From positions 1-6,810 of the forward strand of contig CAJCJE010000417.1 in assembly GCA_903970565.1 (NCBI GenBank): a stretch of DNA of 6,810 nucleotides, given 5' to 3'. This document shows positions 1 through 6,066 of this stretch, one piece after another (within the stretch, counting starts at the first letter, position 1; every line of letters begins with the position of its first letter). This DNA is from Candidatus Melainabacteria bacterium. GTDB taxonomy: Bacteria > Actinomycetota > Actinomycetes > Mycobacteriales > Pseudonocardiaceae. A program made the translations under genes and the position numbers. Under the pieces are notes generated by a model. The model saw nothing but the letters and a program-made list of their open reading frames with translations. It had not been told where the DNA came from and ran no database searches.

Positions 1-495
1 CAGCACGCCGACGGCGGGGAGGTCGGGACGCAGGGCCCGGATGGCGTGCAGGCAGTCGCCGAGATATCGGACGGTCAGGGCGGGCGGCAGGGTAACCGGA
101 TGGCCGCGCAGCAGCCGGGACAACACCGGCTGGGCAGCCAGGTAGGCCTTGCGGGCGGTGCGCCGCAGCGGGTCGGGACGCAGGTAGCGCAGGCCGGTCC
201 GCAGGTAGGTGGGCAGCGGGGAGGGCAGGGTGTCCATGCTGCCGACGGCGAGCACGAGGGCGTCGATTCGCGGCAGCAGCGCCCAGATGTTCGGGTCGCC
301 GGCCAGGGCCCACCAAGCGTCCCGGGCCGTCCAGCCGAACCCGGCGAACAGGTGGGCCCGGCCGCCGAGCCGCGCGGCGGCCAGGTTCGGCCACAATCGG
401 GGATCGTCGGCGGGCATCGCGTCGGTCGGGCCGTGGAAGGCCAGTGAATCGGCGAGGACCAGCAGCCGAGGACCGGTCAGGTGCGGCTGCGCCAC
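1..495 (-). CDS. octT: Diglucosylglycerate octanoyltransferase OctT, SGNH/GDSL-like (partial, 3' end outside window)
   Basis: This frame stays open for 165 codons to the window edge, so the C-terminus is missing. The N-terminal strand ends in LLVLADSLAFHGP (about residues 11-23), an SGNH/GDSL-type block I in which Ser17 of the ADSL motif is the expected nucleophile. A second family-like segment, AVGSMDTLPSPLPTYLR, begins near residue 83. Known role of the family: OctT (Rv2418c in M. tuberculosis) transfers octanoate to diglucosylglycerate early in methylglucose lipopolysaccharide synthesis. Assignment rests on these motifs plus position directly after gpgP, as in mycobacteria. The frame is closed by a stop at 589-591, and the first usual start codon after it is the GTG at 493-495, 31 nt past the gpgP stop. 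No strong Shine-Dalgarno is visible, so translation is probably coupled to gpgP. An ATG at 528-530 overlapping the gpgP stop is in another frame and cannot be the start. Confidence 0.85.
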   Translation of the reverse strand, partial: MAQPHLTGPRLLVLADSLAFHGPTDAMPADDPRLWPNLAAARLGGRAHLFAGFGWTARDAWWALAGDPNIWALLPRIDALVLAVGSMDTLPSPLPTYLRTGLRYLRPDPLRRTARKAYLAAQPVLSRLLRGHPVTLPPALTVRYLGDCLHAIRALRPDLPAVGVL

Positions 496-526
496 GTCGA
501 GCGTGGTTTCGACGAGGACGGCCGGG

Positions 527-1138
527 TCATCCGGTGATCCCGGCGTTGTAGACCGCCAGTCGCCACTGGGTCTGGCCGGGGCGGCGGATCAGCACGCTCC
601 AGTGGCAGTTGCCGATCCCGGCGAACTGCGGCCACGCCGAGAGCGGCAATCCGAGCAGTTGGGAGACCAGACCGGTGATCAGGCCGCCGTGCGCGCACAG
701 CAGCGCGGTCTCGGTGAACTCCTCGTCCAGTTCGGTGACGAGTTCCTTCGCCCGCGCGGCGACCTCGACCCGGCTCTCACCCTCGGGCGGGGCCAGCGTC
801 GCGTCGGTCTGCCAGGCCTCGGTCATCCCCGGCCACTCGGCCTCCACCTCGGTGAGGTTCAGACCCTGCCAACGACCGAGATTGGTCTCCCGCAAACGTT
901 TGTCAATACGCAGCGGAACACCACTGGCCTCGGCGAACACCGTTGCGGTGTCGGCGGCCCTGCGCAGGTCGGAGGCGACCACGATCTCCGGATCGAACCG
1001 GGCCAGCGCGGGCACCGCGAACCGGGCCTGGTTCCAACCGGTTGGCGTCAGCGCCGAGTCGAGGTGCCCCTGCCAACGGCCGGCGGCATTGTGATCGGTC
1101 TCACCATGCCGCCACAGCACGACTCGGCGCAGTGTCAC
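527..1138 (-). CDS. gpgP: Glucosyl-3-phosphoglycerate phosphatase, histidine phosphatase superfamily
   Basis: The 203-residue protein is a histidine phosphatase (phosphoglycerate mutase-like fold). The phospho-acceptor motif WRHGET gives Arg10 and His11 near the N-terminus. The other active-site residues expected of the family are Arg60 (ASDLRRA), Glu84 (LRETNLGRWQG) and the second histidine, His150 (LLCAHGG). In mycobacteria the gene at this position (Rv2419c) removes the phosphate from glucosyl-3-phosphoglycerate to give glucosylglycerate, precursor of methylglucose lipopolysaccharides. The start is GTG at 1136-1138, sharing GTGA with the rsfS stop, with a GAAGAGG ribosome site just upstream inside rsfS. 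This implies translational coupling in one operon with rsfS and octT. From sequence alone a broader phosphomonoesterase activity cannot be excluded; the specific name relies on the neighbourhood. Confidence 0.88.
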   Translation of the reverse strand: MTLRRVVLWRHGETDHNAAGRWQGHLDSALTPTGWNQARFAVPALARFDPEIVVASDLRRAADTATVFAEASGVPLRIDKRLRETNLGRWQGLNLTEVEAEWPGMTEAWQTDATLAPPEGESRVEVAARAKELVTELDEEFTETALLCAHGGLITGLVSQLLGLPLSAWPQFAGIGNCHWSVLIRRPGQTQWRLAVYNAGITG

Positions 1139-1557
1139 CTGGTCAGACCCTCTTCGGTATCGACCGGGACCTCGACTCGCGCCTCGTCGGTTTCGCCGGT
1201 CTCCGGGTCGAACTCGATCTTCGGGCAGTCCTTCCAGAGCCGCTCCAGCGCATAGAAGGAACGCTCCTCGGAGTGCTGCACGTGCACGACGACGTCGACG
1301 AAGTCCAACAACACCCAGCGGCCCTCACGGGCGCCCTCGCGGCGGACCGGCTTGGTGCCGGCCGCGCGCATCTTCTCCTCGACACCGTCCACGATGGCGC
1401 CAACCTGGCGCTCGTTGGGTGCGGAGGCGATCACGAAGCAATCGGTGATGATCAACTGTTCGGATACGTCGAGCACCATGATGTCGTGCGCCTTCTTGTC
1501 GGCCGCCGCGTTGGCGGCGACCAGCGCCAGCTCGCGGGACCTGTCGGTGGCTGCCAC
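1135..1557 (-). CDS. rsfS: Ribosome silencing factor RsfS
   Basis: The 140-residue cytosolic protein has the RsfS/Iojap (DUF143) core: SRELALVAANAAADKKAHD, then VLDVSEQLIITDCFVIAS, NERQVGAIVDGVEEKMR, REGAREGRWVLLDFVDVVVHVQ and ERSFYALERLWKDCP. The family binds ribosomal protein uL14 (L14) on the large subunit and blocks subunit joining when nutrients are scarce. I chose the GTG at 1555-1557 because a GAGGAG Shine-Dalgarno (1562-1567) lies four bases before it and it fits the usual family N-terminus. An in-frame GTG at 1645-1647 would add 30 residues of low-complexity, non-family sequence, and an ATG at 1567-1569 would add four. The C-terminus carries a short acidic tail (DPETGETDEARVEVPVDTEE) beyond the conserved domain. 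The stop overlaps the gpgP start by four bases. Confidence 0.92.
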   Translation of the reverse strand: MAATDRSRELALVAANAAADKKAHDIMVLDVSEQLIITDCFVIASAPNERQVGAIVDGVEEKMRAAGTKPVRREGAREGRWVLLDFVDVVVHVQHSEERSFYALERLWKDCPKIEFDPETGETDEARVEVPVDTEEGLTR

Positions 1558-1687
1558 GTTTCTCCTCATCAAACTCGACTCGTTCGGGGCCCCAGGGTAC
1601 CTGGAGTCGGCAGACCGGTTGTCCGGTCTCCTGATCGACGTCGCCACCGGTCGTCCCCGGTCGCGCGGTCGTCCCTGTCGCGCCTGA
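1558..1687 (-). other. nadD-rsfS intergenic leader with small repeats and hairpin
   Basis: This 130-nt gap is long for a block whose other genes nearly touch. It contains an imperfect tandem duplication of 18 and 17 nt (1648-1665 and 1666-1682, both starting cggtcgtccc), a short hairpin with 7-bp arms and a TTGT loop on the plus strand (1612-1618 with 1623-1629), and the rsfS Shine-Dalgarno (1562-1567). A minus-strand TACCCT (1594-1599) could be a -10 element for rsfS, but no convincing -35 accompanies it. I see no gene here. Confidence 0.4.
1648..1682. repeat. Imperfect short tandem repeat (18 + 17 nt)
   Basis: The two adjacent copies are cggtcgtccccggtcgcg (1648-1665) and cggtcgtccctgtcgcg (1666-1682), differing by one deleted base and one substitution. 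They sit immediately downstream of the nadD stop on the minus strand. No function is evident; a local slippage duplication is the simplest reading. Confidence 0.5.
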
Positions 1688-2290
1688 CTACTCGTCGTCG
1701 GTGCGTTGGTAGAGGCCCCGTTTGGAAATGTACTGGACCACCCCGTCCGGGACGAGGTACCAGACCGGCAGTCCGGCGGCCACCCGCTGCCGGCAGGCGG
1801 TGGAGGAGATCGCCATCGCCGGCACCTCGACCAGGGACACTGCGCCGTTGGGCAGATGCCGGTCGTCGAGCTGGTAGCCGGGGCGGGTGACGCCGATGAA
1901 GTGCGCGGCGTCGAAGATGTCGTTGACCTGGTGCCAGGACAGGATCTGCTCCAGCGCGTCCGCGCCGGTGATGAAGTACAGCTCGGCGCCGGGATAGATC
2001 TCGCGCAGTTCGCGCAGGGTGTCGATGGTGTAGGTGGGGCCGCCGCGGTCGACGTCCACCCGGCTGACCGAGAAGCCGGGGTTGGACGCGGTGGCGACGA
2101 CCGTCATCAGGTAGCGGTCCTCCGCGGCGCTGACCCCGACGACGTCCTTCTGGTAGGGCTGCCCGGTCGGCACGAACACGACCTCATCGAGCTCGAACCG
2201 GGACTGCACCTCGCTGGCCGCCACCAGGTGTCCGTTGTGAATCGGATCGAAGGTGCCACCCATGATCCCGATCCGCCGTCTGCGCGACAT
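1688..2290 (-). CDS. nadD: Nicotinate-nucleotide adenylyltransferase NadD
   Basis: The 200-residue enzyme joins nicotinate mononucleotide and ATP to give deamido-NAD in the cytosolic NAD pathway. It is a nucleotidyltransferase: [14 protein letters not shown] (residues 8-21) carries the ATP-binding HxGH (His18 to His21), and ISSTACRQR (161-169) is the second ATP site. [12 protein letters not shown] (81-92) and YFITGADAL (105-113) are also typical. Length is normal for the family. The ATG at 2288-2290 is favoured because it retains the whole first beta strand; an internal ATG at residue 10 would begin inside it. No Shine-Dalgarno precedes the start, but a TACGCT -10-like element lies eight bases upstream, suggesting a leaderless or nearly leaderless mRNA. 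It heads the nadD-rsfS-gpgP-octT block and is set apart from the upstream ferredoxin gene by a hairpin. Confidence 0.95.
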   Translation of the reverse strand: MSRRRRIGIMGGTFDPIHNGHLVAASEVQSRFELDEVVFVPTGQPYQKDVVGVSAAEDRYLMTVVATASNPGFSVSRVDVDRGGPTYTIDTLRELREIYPGAELYFITGADALEQILSWHQVNDIFDAAHFIGVTRPGYQLDDRHLPNGAVSLVEVPAMAISSTACRQRVAAGLPVWYLVPDGVVQYISKRGLYQRTDDE

Positions 2291-2298
2291 GATCGGTG

Positions 2299-2304
2299 AG
2301 CGTA
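2299..2304 (-). promoter_or_regulatory. Candidate -10 element of nadD
   Basis: The minus strand reads TACGCT here, fitting the actinobacterial TAnnnT -10 pattern, and ends eight bases before the nadD ATG. Transcription would then begin at or next to the start codon, which would explain the missing ribosome site. No good -35 is visible 16-19 bases upstream, so confidence is low. Confidence 0.35.
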
Positions 2305-2333
2305 CGGCCCGTCGACCGTTTTGGCGCGGGCCG

Positions 2334-2372
2334 CGGCGTTGCGGGTGACCAACATCGCCACCCGCAACGCCG
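2334..2372 (-). terminator. 14-bp hairpin between ferredoxin gene and nadD
   Basis: Two perfectly complementary 14-nt arms (2334-2347 and 2359-2372; core ggcgttgcgggtg / cacccgcaacgcc) enclose an 11-nt loop. The hairpin starts 25 nt downstream of the ferredoxin stop and ends before the presumed nadD promoter. It lacks a U-tract on the minus strand, but actinobacterial terminators often do. The likely role is to end the P450-ferredoxin transcript; a transcript-stabilising or regulator-binding element is also possible. Confidence 0.5.
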
Positions 2373-2396
2373 ACTCCTCCGCTGATGAGCAGGCGC

Positions 2397-2627
2397 TCAG
2401 AGTTCCGGCGCGAGTACCTCGTCGGTGCCGACGCGCAGCACCCGGATCGCCTCCATCGGGCAGGACTCGGCCGCGGCGAGCACGTCCTCGTTCGGCTCGA
2501 CCACCTCGTGCACCGGCACCGAATGGCTGTCCTTCAGCGCGAAATGGCTCGGCACGGTGCCCACGCACACCGCCGAACCGATGCACAGTCCGGCATCGAC
2601 GGTGATCCGCCAGCGTTCCTCGGTCAT
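2397..2627 (-). CDS. Small P450-type ferredoxin (probably 3Fe-4S)
   Basis: The 76-residue acidic protein has the layout of the single-cluster ferredoxins that feed actinobacterial P450s. [12 protein letters not shown] gives Cys15 and Cys21, and [10 protein letters not shown] gives Cys56 followed by proline. The middle position of CxxSxxC is Ser18 instead of cysteine, so with three cysteines a 3Fe-4S cluster, or a 4Fe-4S cluster with a non-cysteine ligand, is expected. The gene begins 13 bp after the P450 stop with a clear ribosome site (GAGAGGA, 2634-2640, six bases before the ATG), so the two are co-transcribed. By inference it passes electrons from a reductase encoded elsewhere to the neighbouring P450. 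No signal peptide is visible. Confidence 0.92.
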   Translation of the reverse strand: MTEERWRITVDAGLCIGSAVCVGTVPSHFALKDSHSVPVHEVVEPNEDVLAAAESCPMEAIRVLRVGTDEVLAPEL

Positions 2628-2640
2628 CTTCGGTCCTCTC

Positions 2641-3837
2641 TCACCAGGCCACCGGCAGCGACCGTACGCCGCGGATGAGGCGGTCGGTACGCCATTCGAC
2701 CTGCTCGGCGGGCAGGGCGAGGTGCAGGGTCGGCAGCCTGCGGACCAGGGTGGCGATCGCGATCTGCATCTCCATCCTGGCCAGTTGGGCGCCGAGGCAG
2801 TGGTGGATGCCGTGGCCGAAGGCGACGTGCTGGTTCTCCGAGCGGGCCAGGTCGATCTCCGTCGGACGCTCGAACGCCGACTCGTCCCAGTTCGCCGAGT
2901 TCATGTCGACCACGACGGCATCGCCCGCGGCGATGTGCTGACCGCCGAGTTCGAGATCCTCGGTGGCGATGCGGGGGAACCCGGCCGACGCGCCGAGCGG
3001 GACGATCCGCAGCAGTTCCTCCACCGCGCTGGGCACCAGCGCCGGATCGGCCACCAGCTGATCCCAGAGGCCGGGGGTGGACAACAACAGGTAGATGAAG
3101 TTGCCGGTCTGGTTCGCGGTCGTCTCGTGTCCGGCGACCAGCAGGGTGACGCCGAAGGTGACGAGCTCCTCCTCGCTGAGGCGGCCGTCGCTGTCTCGTG
3201 CGGTGACGAGTTCGCCGAGCAGGTCGTCGCTGGGTTCGCTGCGGCGAACGGCGATCAGACCGGCCAGGTACTCGTTGAGGTTCACCCTGGACTGGCGGAT
3301 TTCCTCTTCGTCGCCGGCCAGCGCCAGCAACAGGTCGGTCCACCGGCGAAAGCGCTCGCGGTCGGCGAAGGGCACGCCGAGCAGTTCACAGATGATCGTG
3401 ATCGGCAACGGCCAGTTGAGCGATTCGGCGAGGTTGCCGGGCGATCCGGCGGCGATCATGGTGTCCAGCAGGTCGTCGACGATCTGCTGGGTCCGTGGCC
3501 GCAGCCGCTCGATCCGGCGGGCGGTGAAGGCCTTGGCGACCAGTTTGCGCAGCCTGCTGTGCTCCGGCGGGTCCATCGTCAGGATGCTGGGGTGCGTCTG
3601 CACCAAGGGAACCGGCCTCGGCACGTCCTTGCCGACGGTGTTCGTGCTGAAGCGGGGATCGGCGAGCACGGTCTTCACGTCGTCGTAGCGGGTCGCCAGC
3701 CAGGCGTCGCCGCCGTAGGGCATGGTCACGCGCAATACCGGCTGCTCCCGCCGAAGCTCCGTGAGCTTGGGATGCACCGAAAGTCGCTCAGCGGTGGCGA
3801 ATGGGTAAGGCGTGGCCTCGTGGCTGGTCGCCGTCAT
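2641..3837 (-). CDS. Cytochrome P450 (bacterial class I, CYP105/CYP107-like)
   Basis: The 398-residue soluble haem monooxygenase has no membrane anchor. In order: C-helix MDPPEHSRLRKLV (88-100), I-helix oxygen-activation motif LLVAGHETTANQ (232-243; Glu238 and Thr239), K-helix ExxR as EELLR (273-277), and the haem loop FGHGIHHCLG (340-349) with Cys347 as the iron ligand, followed by AQLARME. Length is typical. It would insert one oxygen atom into an organic substrate using electrons from the ferredoxin encoded next to it. The substrate cannot be read from sequence, and the subfamily is a guess from motif style. The ATG at 3835-3837 is preceded by AGGAGGGG at a slightly long distance. Transcription likely starts from the promoter at 3907-3936 and is blocked by a protein bound to the inverted repeat at 3871-3910. 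No biosynthetic cluster genes accompany it, so a catabolic or detoxifying role is at least as likely as secondary metabolism. Confidence 0.95.
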   Translation of the reverse strand: MTATSHEATPYPFATAERLSVHPKLTELRREQPVLRVTMPYGGDAWLATRYDDVKTVLADPRFSTNTVGKDVPRPVPLVQTHPSILTMDPPEHSRLRKLVAKAFTARRIERLRPRTQQIVDDLLDTMIAAGSPGNLAESLNWPLPITIICELLGVPFADRERFRRWTDLLLALAGDEEEIRQSRVNLNEYLAGLIAVRRSEPSDDLLGELVTARDSDGRLSEEELVTFGVTLLVAGHETTANQTGNFIYLLLSTPGLWDQLVADPALVPSAVEELLRIVPLGASAGFPRIATEDLELGGQHIAAGDAVVVDMNSANWDESAFERPTEIDLARSENQHVAFGHGIHHCLGAQLARMEMQIAIATLVRRLPTLHLALPAEQVEWRTDRLIRGVRSLPVAW

Positions 3838-3870
3838 GGAGCGCGTCCCCTCCTGGCATCGGGATCAGAT

Positions 3871-3910
3871 CGATCCAGCGTTGTAAGCAAGCGCTTACAA
3901 CGCTGGATCG
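3871..3910. promoter_or_regulatory. 40-bp perfect inverted repeat, probable TetR operator
   Basis: Left arm cgatccagcgttgtaagc (3871-3888) and right arm gcttacaacgctggatcg (3893-3910) are exactly complementary over 18 bp, with a 4-bp AAGC spacer. The inner part, GTAAGC-N4-GCTTAC, has the size and symmetry of a TetR-family dimer site. The full repeat is long enough for two dimers. The right end overlaps the -10 of the P450 promoter and the rest covers the transcription start, so binding would block transcription. The obvious partner is the TetR protein encoded just upstream. Confidence 0.8.
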
Positions 3911-3936
3911 TAGGGAGCCCGTCACAGGGGGGTCAA
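3907..3936 (-). promoter_or_regulatory. Promoter of the P450-ferredoxin operon
   Basis: On the minus strand TTGACC (3931-3936) is followed after 18 bp by TACGAT (3907-3912), a good match to a housekeeping-sigma -35/-10 pair. The predicted start lies near 3900, inside the inverted repeat, leaving a leader of roughly 60 nt before the P450 ATG. The last four bases of the -10 are part of the operator arm, consistent with repression. Confidence 0.65.
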
Positions 3937-3973
3937 TACGACGAGTGGGTACCGCGGCGTGATCAGGACCGGA

Positions 3974-4567
3974 TCAGTCGGCGTACACATGCTGGGCGGA
4001 ACGCTCCAACAGCACGGCGACGGCCTTGAGCACGCAGTCACTGATCACGGCCGGATCGGCGTCGGCCAACGGCTGCTTGTTGACCACCGATCGCAGCAGT
4101 CCGATGCCCAGCAGCCAGGCCAGCACCAGGTCGGCGCGGATGTCGGCGTTGGGCTCGTCGGTCAACGAGGCGAGCACTCGGGCGTAGTCGGCGCCGATGT
4201 CCTGGCGCACGGCGGAGGCGGCCTGCTCATGGGAACTGGACCGCAGCACCGCGTAGAACGGGCTCGCGTCGGCTTTGGGGGCATCCGGGGCGAGCATCAG
4301 CGCCAGCGTGCGCGCCACCAGCTTCTCCGGCGGGGTCTCGGCGATCATCTGCCGGCTTGACGTGGCCAGGGTAGCCTGGAACAGGGCGTCCTTGGAGCCG
4401 AAGTAGCGAAACAGCAGCGCCTGGTTGACCTTGGCGTGCGCGGCGATGTCGCGGACGGTGGTCTGCTCGAAGCCTCGCTCGGCGAACAGCGTGGTGGCCG
4501 CGGCGAGCAGCGCGGCCTTGGTCGCGTCCGCGTCCCGACGGCGGGCGGGTGCATCCTCGCGAGTCAT
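3974..4567 (-). CDS. TetR/AcrR-family transcriptional repressor
   Basis: The 197-residue DNA-binding protein has the standard TetR N-terminal domain: residues 16-31 form helix 1 (TKAALLAAATTLFAER), and TTVRDIAAHAKVNQALLFRYFGSKDALF (36-63) is the helix-turn-helix with the usual YF-SKD-L signature. The rest is an all-helical ligand-binding and dimerisation domain with no recognisable ligand specificity. The start ATG (4565-4567) has a strong ribosome site, GGAGG at 4573-4577. It lies directly upstream of the P450 in the same direction, not divergent, with the 40-bp inverted repeat in between. By inference it represses the P450-ferredoxin operon and responds to the P450 substrate or a related compound. 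Autoregulation is uncertain: only one GTAAGC half-site is seen upstream (4617-4622). Confidence 0.9.
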   Translation of the reverse strand: MTREDAPARRRDADATKAALLAAATTLFAERGFEQTTVRDIAAHAKVNQALLFRYFGSKDALFQATLATSSRQMIAETPPEKLVARTLALMLAPDAPKADASPFYAVLRSSSHEQAASAVRQDIGADYARVLASLTDEPNADIRADLVLAWLLGIGLLRSVVNKQPLADADPAVISDCVLKAVAVLLERSAQHVYAD

Positions 4568-4699
4568 GCCGACCTCCGCTTCCGCTCCCGACCCAGATGG
4601 CCCGAGCGTCCGTGGAGCTTACCGACGTTGCAGGTCAGCGGTGACCCGATCGCGAGGACCCGGCCGCGCCGAGGCGGTAGCAGACGGGTCGGAAACAGG

Positions 4700-6007
4700 T
4701 CAGGATGCCGAACGGATCTGACCGTCGCCCCAGACCTGCCATTTTGAGGAGGTCAGTTCCGCGAGCCCCATCGGCCCTCTGGCATGAAGTTTCTGGGTGG
4801 AGATGCCGATCTCGGCGCCCATCCCGAATTCGGCGCCGTCGGTGAAGGCGGTGGAGGCGTTGACCATCACCGCGGCCGCGTCGACCCTGGCCGTGAACTG
4901 GCGCGCCGCCGAGACGTTCTCGGTCACGATCGCCTCGGTGTGACCGGAGGAGTGTTCGGCGATGTGCGCGATGGCCTCGTTGAGCGAGTAGACCACCTTC
5001 ACCGCGAGATCCAGCGAGAGGTACTCGGTGTCCCAGTCGGCGTCGGTGGCGGGCACGACATCCGGGCCGCCGACGGTCTGGGTGATGCCGTCGCCGTGCA
5101 CGGTGACCCCGTGTTCGGCCAGCACGCTCAGCACGCGCGGGAGGAACCGCTCGGCGAGCGAGGCGTGTACCAGCAGCGTTTCCGCCGCGTTGCACACGCT
5201 GGGCCGGCGGGCCTTGGAATTGACCACGATCGCCTCGGCCCTGTCCAGGTCGGCAGAGGCGTCGACATACACGTGGCAGTTGCCGGTACCGGTCTCCACC
5301 GTCGGCACGGTGGCCTGCTCGACGACGGCGGCGATCAGCCCGGCACCCCCGCGTGGAATGACCAGGTCGACCAGGCCGCGCGCGGTGATCAGATGCCGCA
5401 CCGAGGCGCGGTCGTGGCAGGGCAGCAGTTGCACGGCGTCGACCGGCAGGCCGGTCGCGTCGAGAGAGTCGCGCAGAATAGCCACCAGCGCGGTGTTGGA
5501 CTGCTCGGCCGAGGAGGACCCGCGCAGCAGTACGGCATTGCCGGATTTGAGGGCAAGCCCGGCGGCGTCGACGGTCACGTTCGGCCGGCCCTCATAGACC
5601 ATGCCCAGGACACCCATCGGCACCCGCACCTGCCGGATCTCCAAGCCGTTGGGCTGAAGTCCGCCGCGCAGTACCTCGCCGATCGGGTCGGGCAGACCCG
5701 CGACCGTGCGCAAACCGTCGGCAATGCCGCTGATCCGCGCCGGGGTCAGGGTGAGCCGGTCGAGAAGTGCTTCGGTCATGCCGGCGTCGCGTCCGGCCGC
5801 CACGTCGCGCGCGTTGGCGGCCAGGATCTCCGCCGTCCGCGCCAGCAGGGCCTGCGCCATCGCGTTCAGCGTGGCGTCCTTGCGCTGCCGGGTGGCCAGC
5901 ACCAGCTCGGCACTCGCGGTTCTGGCTCGGCGCGCGGCCGCGAGCACCTGCTCGCGAAGGTCGTCCTGCTGGGGAGTCGGCAATGGACTGTCAGCCACGG
6001 CGGTCAT
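4700..6007 (-). CDS. proA: Gamma-glutamyl phosphate reductase ProA
   Basis: The 435-residue enzyme uses NADPH to reduce gamma-glutamyl phosphate to glutamate semialdehyde, the second step of proline synthesis. It has the aldehyde dehydrogenase-like ProA fold: [22 protein letters not shown] (136-157, described by its YEGRPN and KSGN parts), VIPRGGAG (216-223), [13 protein letters not shown] (237-249), the catalytic cysteine in [12 protein letters not shown] (Cys272), the SSGHTEAIV signature, and [23 protein letters not shown] near the end. I start at the ATG at 6005-6007 because the ProA-type N-terminus begins there and a TAGGCT -10-like element lies seven bases upstream. In-frame ATGs at 6035-6037 and 6095-6097 add 10 or 30 non-family residues, and the last overlaps the helicase start. 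It diverges from the helicase gene. ProB is not in the window. Confidence 0.95.
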   Translation of the reverse strand: MTAVADSPLPTPQQDDLREQVLAAARRARTASAELVLATRQRKDATLNAMAQALLARTAEILAANARDVAAGRDAGMTEALLDRLTLTPARISGIADGLRTVAGLPDPIGEVLRGGLQPNGLEIRQVRVPMGVLGMVYEGRPNVTVDAAGLALKSGNAVLLRGSSSAEQSNTALVAILRDSLDATGLPVDAVQLLPCHDRASVRHLITARGLVDLVIPRGGAGLIAAVVEQATVPTVETGTGNCHVYVDASADLDRAEAIVVNSKARRPSVCNAAETLLVHASLAERFLPRVLSVLAEHGVTVHGDGITQTVGGPDVVPATDADWDTEYLSLDLAVKVVYSLNEAIAHIAEHSSGHTEAIVTENVSAARQFTARVDAAAVMVNASTAFTDGAEFGMGAEIGISTQKLHARGPMGLAELTSSKWQVWGDGQIRSAS

Positions 6008-6014
6008 GCCGACC

Positions 6015-6043
6015 AGCCTACGACCTGCCGGAGACATTGTCCG
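6015..6043 (-). promoter_or_regulatory. Candidate proA promoter, leaderless
   Basis: On the minus strand CGGACA (6038-6043) is separated by 17 bp from TAGGCT (6015-6020), a TAnnnT-type -10. Transcription would begin at or beside the proA ATG at 6007, seven bases further on, and no Shine-Dalgarno is present. Both facts point to leaderless translation, which is common in mycobacteria and relatives. Confidence 0.45.
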
Positions 6044-6066
6044 CCGCGCGGCAGCTGGCAGCTGAC

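Noticed and set aside
528..530. ATG overlapping the gpgP stop as the octT start
   Set aside because: It is in a different frame from the ADSL-containing OctT sequence and meets a stop after 17 codons. A frameshift is not needed because an in-frame GTG at 493-495 gives a normal N-terminus.
1558..1647. Extended rsfS start at the GTG of 1645-1647
   Set aside because: The added 30 residues do not look like RsfS, and the GTG at 1555-1557 has a strong GAGGAG ribosome site.
209..1890. Overlapping plus-strand open frames (209-1255, 943-1890) opposite octT, gpgP and rsfS
   Set aside because: They cross several genes and intergenic gaps on the other strand and have no domain-like segments.
1706..2299. 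197-codon plus-strand open frame opposite nadD
   Set aside because: It mirrors nadD almost exactly, and nadD carries all catalytic motifs.
3871..3910. The 40-bp inverted repeat as a terminator of the TetR gene or a mobile-element end
   Set aside because: No U-tract follows it on the minus strand, it overlaps a good -10, and it occurs once in the window with no transposase or target duplication.
2425..4029. 534-codon plus-strand open frame opposite the ferredoxin and P450
   Set aside because: It is antisense to two genes with complete family motifs, its product has no recognisable domain, and its low-complexity G/A/V/R composition is typical of high-GC shadow frames.
4643..4690. Possible terminator hairpin after proA (cgggtc/gacccg arms)
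   Set aside because: The arms are only 6 bp with a long gap and competing copies, and there is no U-tract; this is expected by chance in such GC-rich DNA.
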